This document shows, piece after piece, positions 59,139-64,000 of a stretch of DNA of 64,000 bases (positions within the stretch are counted from its first letter, which is position 1; each line of letters begins with the position of its first letter). Origin of the DNA: Salimicrobium halophilum (GTDB lineage: Bacteria; Bacillota; Bacilli; Bacillales; Halobacillaceae); assembly GCF_900100295.1 (NCBI RefSeq), contig NZ_FNEV01000004.1:248001-312000 (forward strand), given 5' to 3'. The notes beneath the pieces are model-generated. The model searched no databases. It had not been told where the DNA came from and was given only the letters and a program-made list of their open reading frames with translations. A program made the position numbers and the translations under genes.

Positions 59139-59221
59139 CGAAAAGCGGAGAAGGCCCGCATTAATGAAACGTTTTTAACGAGAATTACTCATTAAACAAT
59201 CGCAAAAGATTGTTAATGCGG
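59139..59221. repeat. Truncated hairpin repeat joined to an inverted repeat
   Basis: CGAAAAGCGGAGAAGGCCCGC starts like type A. The sequence then becomes a different palindrome, CCGCATTAA (59156-59164)/TTAATGCGG (59213-59221). The CAGCTAGACA end is missing. Confidence 0.55.
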
Positions 59222-59263
59222 TGTTTTTCATTTAAATTGACCGGAAATTATCGGATACACGTA

Positions 59264-59310
59264 GTTTTGCGATGGTTTCCCCTTATTTTCTTCTGAAAAC
59301 TGTAGCATAA
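59264..59310. repeat. Degenerate intergenic hairpin
   Basis: GTTTTGCGATGGTTTCC...GAAAACTGTAGCATAA resembles the hairpins at 10985 and 17704 but has several mismatches. Confidence 0.35.
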
Positions 59311-59319
59311 TTACCACAA

Positions 59320-59350
59320 AAAAGACGCAGCCGATATGACTGCGTCTTTC
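59320..59350 (-). terminator. Rho-independent terminator of the ABC exporter operon
   Basis: AAAGACGCAG (59321-59330)/CTGCGTCTTT (59340-59349), with a further A-run on its left that gives the minus-strand U-run. Confidence 0.88.
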
Positions 59351-59362
59351 CTTATTCATAAA

Positions 59363-60190
59363 TCAAGCATTCGCCCGTTGGAAACTGAACGTCGCAAACA
59401 ATACAAGCAGTGCTGCGAATCCGGCGATGAAGATGACTTCCGCAAACATCGTCACTTCCTGGCCGAACACACTCAAGTTCAGCCCCATTGCATCGAGCAC
59501 GGCTACCGGCATATTTTCCACATCAATCATTATTTTCTTCATGACGTCCACCCCGTACGTGACGGGATTGATCTTAACGATGATATCCATCCACGCCGGC
59601 ATATTGCTTACCGGAAACAACGCACCAGATAAGAAGATCATCGGCATGACTAGGATCTGGACGGTCAGCTGAAAGCCCTGTGTCGAACTGATCAGGCTGG
59701 CGAACAGGAGTCCGAGTCCCGACAACGCACAACCGAGCAGGAACATGAACGGAATGACCTGAATCAGAGCCATGAGGTTATACGACAACCCGAGAAACGG
59801 GATGAGAAGAAACAGAATCACACCCTGGATCGTCGCAATCGTCGCTGCCCCCAGCATTTTCCCTATCGCAATACTGACCCGGGAAATCGGGGAGACCAGA
59901 ATCTCTTTCATATACCCGAAATCTTTGTCCTCAATCACAGACATGGCAGAAAAAATCGATGTCATCAACAAGGTCATCGCTACAATTCCTGGGAATACGA
60001 ATTCTACGTAATTGAAACCTTCTGCTCCTTCCGGCATATTTCCGGCCATCATCGATTCCATCGAACCGCTCATCCCGCCGCCGAAAATAAGCAAGAACAG
60101 AATCGGCATCGAGAAGGACCCTATAAGACGGGCCCGGTCCCTGAAGAATTTCGTAAGATCCCTTTGCCAAATCGCAAATATCCCTTCCAT
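59363..60190 (-). CDS. ABC-2 type exporter permease (DrrB-like)
   Basis: 275 residues, six membrane spans. The start MEGIFAIWQRDLTKFFRDRARLIGSFSMPILFLLIFGGGMSG, VISDKDFGYMKEILVSPISR-like VIEDKDFGYMKEILVSPISRVSIAIGK and the late SGALFPVSNMPAWMDIIVKINPVTYGVD are the ABC2_membrane signature of daunorubicin-resistance-type exporters. It forms an exporter with the ATPase encoded 12 nt upstream. GGAGGG precedes the ATG. Substrate unknown (drug or lipid). Confidence 0.92.
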   Translation of the reverse strand: MEGIFAIWQRDLTKFFRDRARLIGSFSMPILFLLIFGGGMSGSMESMMAGNMPEGAEGFNYVEFVFPGIVAMTLLMTSIFSAMSVIEDKDFGYMKEILVSPISRVSIAIGKMLGAATIATIQGVILFLLIPFLGLSYNLMALIQVIPFMFLLGCALSGLGLLFASLISSTQGFQLTVQILVMPMIFLSGALFPVSNMPAWMDIIVKINPVTYGVDVMKKIMIDVENMPVAVLDAMGLNLSVFGQEVTMFAEVIFIAGFAALLVLFATFSFQRANA

Positions 60191-60202
60191 TTTTCTTCCC
60201 TC

Positions 60203-61141
60203 CTATTCTTTTGCATCTCCGATTTTCCGTCCGGTGAATGAAAGAAAGACGTCATTCAGTGTCGGTTTTCGGATATTAAGTCGTGTAATCGGAATTTCCA
60301 ATGTTTTGATGAACGATGAAATGAACGCGTCACTACTCTGCACTTTCAAGTGAATCGTGTCTCCTTTGACAGACACTTCTGCCCCATTCACTTTTTCCTC
60401 AATCTCCCGTAAAGCCTGGTCGTTGTCTTCTGTTGAAAGTTCAATCATATCTCCGCCGAGCTGGTCTTTCAGAGCCGTCGGTGAATCGATAGCGATGATA
60501 TCCCCCTGGTCCATAATAGCGACCCGGTCACTGATCTCCGCTTCATCCAGGTAGTGGGTCGTCAGGAACATCGTGATGCCCTCTTTTTCTTTCAGCTTCA
60601 ATATATACTCCCATAAGTGAGACCTCGTCTGCGGATCGAGTCCGACCGTCGGCTCATCAAGAAAAAGAACCTTCGGATAGTGAAGCAGACCGCGGGCAAT
60701 CTCCAGACGACGTTTCATTCCGCCGGAGAACGTCTCGACACGCTGCTGGCGTTCGTCCACCAGGTCGACGATTTCAAGGACTTCATGGATTCTTTCCTGA
60801 CGTTTGTCTTTCGGAACATTATAAAAACGGCAATGCAGCATCAGGTTTTCGTTAGCCGTCAGTTTTTCATCCAGCGTATTTTCCTGAAAAATGATACCGA
60901 TGCTGGCACGCACTTTGTCTTTTTCCTTTTTGGCATCATAGCCGTTGATCGTGATGCTCCCGGACGTGGGCTTCAGCATCGTACAGATCATGTTGATTGT
61001 CGTACTTTTACCTGCCCCGTTAGGACCTAGGAAGCCGAAAATCTCCCCTTCTTCCACTTCAAAATTGATAGCTTTCACAGCTTCTGTCTGTTTATATTTT
61101 TTCGTTAAATCTTTTACAGATATAATCGGGCTACTCATCAT
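60203..61141 (-). CDS. ABC exporter ATPase (DrrA-like)
   Basis: 312 residues. Walker A GPNGAGKSTT is near 38-47, the Q-loop in IFQENTLDEKLTANENL, signature FSGGMKRRLEIARGL, Walker B VLFLDEPTVGLD, and H-loop FLTTHYLDEAE. The C-terminal ~80 residues end RLNIRKPTLNDVFLSFTGRKIGD, the DrrA extension. It is divergent from a MarR gene, with a shared operator, which points to ligand-induced drug efflux. Confidence 0.94.
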   Translation of the reverse strand: MMSSPIISVKDLTKKYKQTEAVKAINFEVEEGEIFGFLGPNGAGKSTTINMICTMLKPTSGSITINGYDAKKEKDKVRASIGIIFQENTLDEKLTANENLMLHCRFYNVPKDKRQERIHEVLEIVDLVDERQQRVETFSGGMKRRLEIARGLLHYPKVLFLDEPTVGLDPQTRSHLWEYILKLKEKEGITMFLTTHYLDEAEISDRVAIMDQGDIIAIDSPTALKDQLGGDMIELSTEDNDQALREIEEKVNGAEVSVKGDTIHLKVQSSDAFISSFIKTLEIPITRLNIRKPTLNDVFLSFTGRKIGDAKE

Positions 61142-61157
61142 TACTCCCCCTGAACGA

Positions 61158-61181
61158 AATAGTTATGATATAATAACTATT
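61158..61181. promoter_or_regulatory. Putative MarR operator
   Basis: AATAGTTAT (61158-61166) and ATAACTATT (61173-61181) are perfect 9-bp arms around GATATA. A TATAAT (61169-61174) on the plus strand lies inside, so binding would block the marR promoter and probably the divergent ABC promoter. Confidence 0.75.
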
Positions 61182-61235
61182 AATATTATCCACTTTTCTA
61201 TAGGAAAAGTCAAAGAGAAAGGAGCAGAAAGGCTC

Positions 61236-61676
61236 ATGAATTCAGACAACGAACTCGTCGACCGGATCCTAAGTGTACTGCCGGCCCTTCCGAAGAAACT
61301 ATTCGGCGACATCCAGCCATTTCAGGAGAGTGATCTTCATCCGACACACGTACATATCCTTCACATCATTGAACAGGAGGGAGCTGTGCCGATGAAGACA
61401 ATCGCTCAGAAACTTGCTATCAATAAATCGAATCTGACACCACTCGTCCGGAAACTGATCGATTATGGACTTCTGGAGAAGACGAAGTGGTCAGAAGATC
61501 GCCGCGTGACTCTAGTGCAACTTACCGGAGACGGCTCTTCCTTTCTCGGAGATAAGAAAAAACATATGGAAGACAAGCTGCGCGAACGATTGGATACGTT
61601 ATCTGCGGAGGATCGGCAAACGCTGCACGATACATTTTCCCAGTTGTCCGTGATTTTGGATAAAATGAATCGGTGA
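61236..61676 (+). CDS. MarR-family regulator
   Basis: 146 residues from ATG 61236 (AGAAAGG just upstream). Winged helix at ~40-110: HPTHVHILHIIEQEGAVPMKTIAQKLAINKSNLTPLVRKLIDYGLLEKTKWSEDRRVTLVQLTGDG, with the wing motif DRRVTLVQLT. A dimerisation helix ends the protein. It probably represses itself and the divergent DrrAB-type exporter. Confidence 0.92.
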   Translation: MNSDNELVDRILSVLPALPKKLFGDIQPFQESDLHPTHVHILHIIEQEGAVPMKTIAQKLAINKSNLTPLVRKLIDYGLLEKTKWSEDRRVTLVQLTGDGSSFLGDKKKHMEDKLRERLDTLSAEDRQTLHDTFSQLSVILDKMNR

Positions 61677-61686
61677 GAATGTGTTA

Positions 61687-61777
61687 CGGTACGTTCGCGG
61701 AGCGATAACTCGTTCGAGTGGTCCATTTCATACGAAATGAACCGTTCAGACGTGCCTCAGGGCTTGTGAACGTACCG
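61687..61777. repeat. Structured intergenic element with nested inverted repeats
   Basis: CGGTACGTTC (61687-61696)/GAACGTACCG (61768-61777) are perfect 10-bp outer arms. Inside, GGTCCATTTC/GAAATGAACC (~61720-61743) forms a second hairpin. ACCGTTCAGAC (~61741) recurs as ACCGCTCAGAC (~61793). No coding sequence is seen in 61677-61841. Confidence 0.5.
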
Positions 61778-61841
61778 ATTTTCAAAGAATGGACCGCTCA
61801 GACCAAGGACCTATTTCTGAACGGTTCAATTCAATAACCAT

Positions 61842-61872
61842 AAGAAAAGCGGACCCGGCAATCCGGATCCGC
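61842..61872 (-). terminator. Rho-independent terminator of the peptidase gene
   Basis: GCGGACCCGG (61849-61858)/CCGGATCCGC (61863-61872), loop CAAT, with AAGAAAA giving the minus-strand U-run. The single mismatch is a G-U pair in the RNA. Confidence 0.85.
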
Positions 61873-61878
61873 CAACAC

Positions 61879-63213
61879 TTATGCTCTTGCCCGAACTCTT
61901 CGATTCACAAGACGCTTCAGCGAACGATGATTTTCCAAAACCCTGCGCATGACCCGAGCCGTTTCATAACAAGCATCTACATCAAGCGTCTCTTCCTCCG
62001 TATGCTCATGACGGTAACCGACGGACAGGTTCACGGTCTCGATACCCGCTTCCGCCCATATGCGAGCATCACTGCTGCCACCGCGGACACAAGACCACCC
62101 GCTTCCCGCTATTTCCTTCACCCAGGAACCGAAATGTTTGGAACAAAAGTCCATGCCACCTCCGCGCACGACGACATCTCCCGTTCCACGGCGGTCCAGA
62201 ACGAAAGCGGCATCCACGCCCCACAGGAACACAGGATTCACATGACGACTTCCCTGCAGCCCGATTTCCTCCTCCACCGTAAAGGCGATTTTCAACGTAC
62301 CGTCAAAATGACTTCCGGCATGACGTAACACCTCAAGAATAATAGCGATCCCGGCCCGGTCATCCGCACCGAGAATCCCTTCGTCCGATGTCCACGTGCT
62401 TCCGTTTTTCAAAATAGAACGACCCGCGACCATTTCATCAAACACATCCAGATGAGCGTTCAGCAGTACGACAGGCCCTCTTCCATGGCCACATACTTTC
62501 CGTGCCAGCAGATTTCCGTATTCATCAACGACCATATCATCGACATGTGGAGCAATTTCTTGTTTCACAAAACTCCGGACTCGCCCTTCGTTCTGGCTCA
62601 CCCCCGGAATCATCAGCAGTTCCTCCAGCTTCTCTTCAAAACGATTCCGCTCTTTCTCTTCAAAAAATTGAAGAATTTTATCGGTATCCTCCACCGAGTC
62701 CATCTCACTCATCGCCTCGGCGCAGTCCACAAGTTCTGAAAGCTCTGCATTTATTTTGATACCGGACCTTGTGATTCTGACCCTTTTTTCAAAAACCACT
62801 TCCAAGAGCTGAGCTGCTTTTTCGACCGTCTCCTGGTCGATGAAATCCAGATGAGCCGGCCGTCGTCCGTGACCATCACAGCTATATACCGTCTTCAACC
62901 CTAACCGGTTCATCTGCATGACGAGACCGCTGATATGCGTATCCATCTCCTCAAGCGTCGGGTTTCCTGCAACTATTTCTGTACGCCCTCGCCCCGGCAC
63001 CTCGAGCGTTTCTGCCCAAGCTTTTTCTGAGACAGGGGTCTGACTGATGACCATCCATTCACCCTCCAAGGAATATTTCACGTCAAGACGATGCAGAGCA
63101 TCACAGGCAAACTGGATGTTTTCCTTCCGTTCCTTTTCCCAGGAAAATACATCCTTCTTCTGCTCCACCACATCAAATCCATACCGTACCATCAGCTGCT
63201 TCCACGTTTTCAT
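61879..63213 (-). CDS. M20/M42-type metallopeptidase with an extra N-terminal domain
   Basis: 444 residues. The C-terminal ~245 residues are a zinc peptidase: VVLLNAHLDVFDE, ILGADDRAGIAI, FTVEEEIGLQGS, and late TVNLSVGYRHEHTEEE, the PepT/M42-like metal ligands. The N-terminal ~190 residues (DVFSWEKERKENIQFACDALHR; EMDTHISGLVMQMNRLGLKTVYSCDGHGRRPAHLDF) are not part of that family, and I cannot name them. The fusion is unusual. GGAGAGG precedes the ATG. Monocistronic. Confidence 0.78.
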   Translation of the reverse strand: MKTWKQLMVRYGFDVVEQKKDVFSWEKERKENIQFACDALHRLDVKYSLEGEWMVISQTPVSEKAWAETLEVPGRGRTEIVAGNPTLEEMDTHISGLVMQMNRLGLKTVYSCDGHGRRPAHLDFIDQETVEKAAQLLEVVFEKRVRITRSGIKINAELSELVDCAEAMSEMDSVEDTDKILQFFEEKERNRFEEKLEELLMIPGVSQNEGRVRSFVKQEIAPHVDDMVVDEYGNLLARKVCGHGRGPVVLLNAHLDVFDEMVAGRSILKNGSTWTSDEGILGADDRAGIAIILEVLRHAGSHFDGTLKIAFTVEEEIGLQGSRHVNPVFLWGVDAAFVLDRRGTGDVVVRGGGMDFCSKHFGSWVKEIAGSGWSCVRGGSSDARIWAEAGIETVNLSVGYRHEHTEEETLDVDACYETARVMRRVLENHRSLKRLVNRRVRARA

Positions 63214-63276
63214 CAGGTATCCTCTCCTTTTGATTTGGGATACCTTAAGTATATAGATTTCGCCGTTACACCCCTG

Positions 63277-64000
63277 TCACGACGGTATTCGAAGCGCCTC
63301 GAAGGCTTCATCGGCTCTGTGGATAATAACGTAGTCCTTTTCTTCCTCTATGGCATATCCTCCATTCACATGACTGATTTGAAAATCGATGCCCCTTTCT
63401 GCAAGCCTCCGGTTCAGGCGACTGACTCTTTGACGGAGGGTCGATGACTTCACTTCCTCCCACTCTCCTCGCAACTGTCCCAGAACTTTTCCATCCAGGG
63501 GCCGTTCATTGGAATGAAGAAGCAGATATAACAACACTTCCCCGTCATCTTTACTGAACTCCCGGTTCCCGTCGTCATAATAAACTTCTATGTTCCGATC
63601 TCCGAAGTATAGATAAACTACTCCCGGCTGTTCCTCCCCGACCATTTCATCGAACCCCTCTTTCGAAATGAACGTCTCCCCTTCGTTCGTACGTTTGATG
63701 AATGCATGATTCTCCAAATATTTATCTGTTGTTGTCATTCTTTCATAAAGATTAGACAACTCCGCAGACTCGAGTGGTTCATATTTCCCTTCTAACTCAA
63801 GCTTCTCCATTTGCTGCTGAGTGGCATGCACCACATGCAATTCACTGTTTATCAAATAGAGGTGCGCGTAGTACAACTGTCTTTTATTCATACGAAAACG
63901 CTTCGCCCTCTCCTGATGTTCAAGTGCTTTCGAAAAGTGATTCCCTGCTTCAGCGAACCTACGCTGTCTGTAGAAAAGAAATCCGAGGCGGTAGTAAGCG
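63277..64000 (-). CDS. TPR protein with C-terminal winged-helix domain (5' end outside window)
   Basis: The frame stays open through the right edge, upstream of the ATG at 63891, reading YYRLGFLFYRQRRFAEAGNH, FSKALEHQERAKRF, then MNKRQLYYAHLYLINSEL. These are TPR-type helix pairs, so the gene begins beyond 64000. The C-terminal ~100 residues (EFSKDDGEVLLYLLLHSNERPLDGKVLGQLRG...STLRQRVSRLNRRLAERGIDFQISHVNGGYAIE) look like an OmpR-type winged helix. Probably a regulator; identity unknown. ATG 63891 has no RBS. Confidence 0.65.
   Translation of the reverse strand, partial: AYYRLGFLFYRQRRFAEAGNHFSKALEHQERAKRFRMNKRQLYYAHLYLINSELHVVHATQQQMEKLELEGKYEPLESAELSNLYERMTTTDKYLENHAFIKRTNEGETFISKEGFDEMVGEEQPGVVYLYFGDRNIEVYYDDGNREFSKDDGEVLLYLLLHSNERPLDGKVLGQLRGEWEEVKSSTLRQRVSRLNRRLAERGIDFQISHVNGGYAIEEEKDYVIIHRADEAFEALRIPS

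Overview
The window looks like chromosomal DNA of a moderately halophilic, low-to-mid GC Gram-positive rod of the Bacillaceae (Halobacillus/Salimicrobium-like). The basis is: strong AGGAGG ribosome sites, Bacillus-type regulators (HxlR, RpiR, ROK, YesMN), PreQ1-I and SAM-I riboswitches, a Rex operator, cre boxes, and acidic proteins. The genus is an inference. No rRNA, tRNA, CRISPR array, transposase or integrase was seen.

Layout. 1-8127: partial acetyltransferase, a cluster of interspersed hairpin repeats, a NERD protein, ilvA, a lipid kinase/DUF1206 pair, an AEC transporter and an unusual MurE-like ligase. 8128-13395: a NrtA/SsuA-type ABC transporter operon and a DUF4242/acyl-CoA-dehydrogenase-like operon on either side of an HxlR regulator; both operons carry the same promoter-operator sequence. 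13396-21017: speG, gltS, a TetR/SDR divergent pair with a clear operator, a second repeat cluster, nitroreductase, and an RpiR regulator with a GntP permease. 21018-25103: zinc-ribbon protein, DUF421 protein, and PreQ1-riboswitch queCDE. 25104-28409: an AT-rich patch with an orphan toxin tail (DUF6973-like), two small membrane proteins and a Z1-domain ATPase. 28410-29947: Rex-controlled NADH oxidase.

30037-40935 is a conspicuously AT-rich glucuronide island: YesMN two-component system, beta-glucuronidase UidA, a sugar ABC importer without an ATPase, DUF624 protein and ROK regulator. 41067-44403: RpiR/M20 amidohydrolase/YjiH operon. 44629-47818: MutT-type Nudix convergent with a SauUSI-like PLD-helicase-DUF3427 protein (probable type IV restriction). 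47973-49853: azoreductase and a diguanylate cyclase split by a frameshift.

49904-56570 is the most unexpected region. Two complete SAM-I (S-box) riboswitches in tandem, each with its own terminator, precede an operon for thiolase, acetoacetyl-CoA synthetase, a second thiolase-like protein, a DUF35 protein, a 29-residue membrane peptide and a sodium/solute symporter. The genes read as acetoacetate uptake and activation, not methionine metabolism.

56640-64000: degenerate Nudix protein, an unrecognised membrane protein, a third repeat cluster, a MarR-linked ABC exporter, an M20/M42-type peptidase with an extra N-terminal domain, and the end of a TPR/winged-helix protein.

Coordinates were read by hand. 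Protein families were assigned from remembered motifs without database searches.
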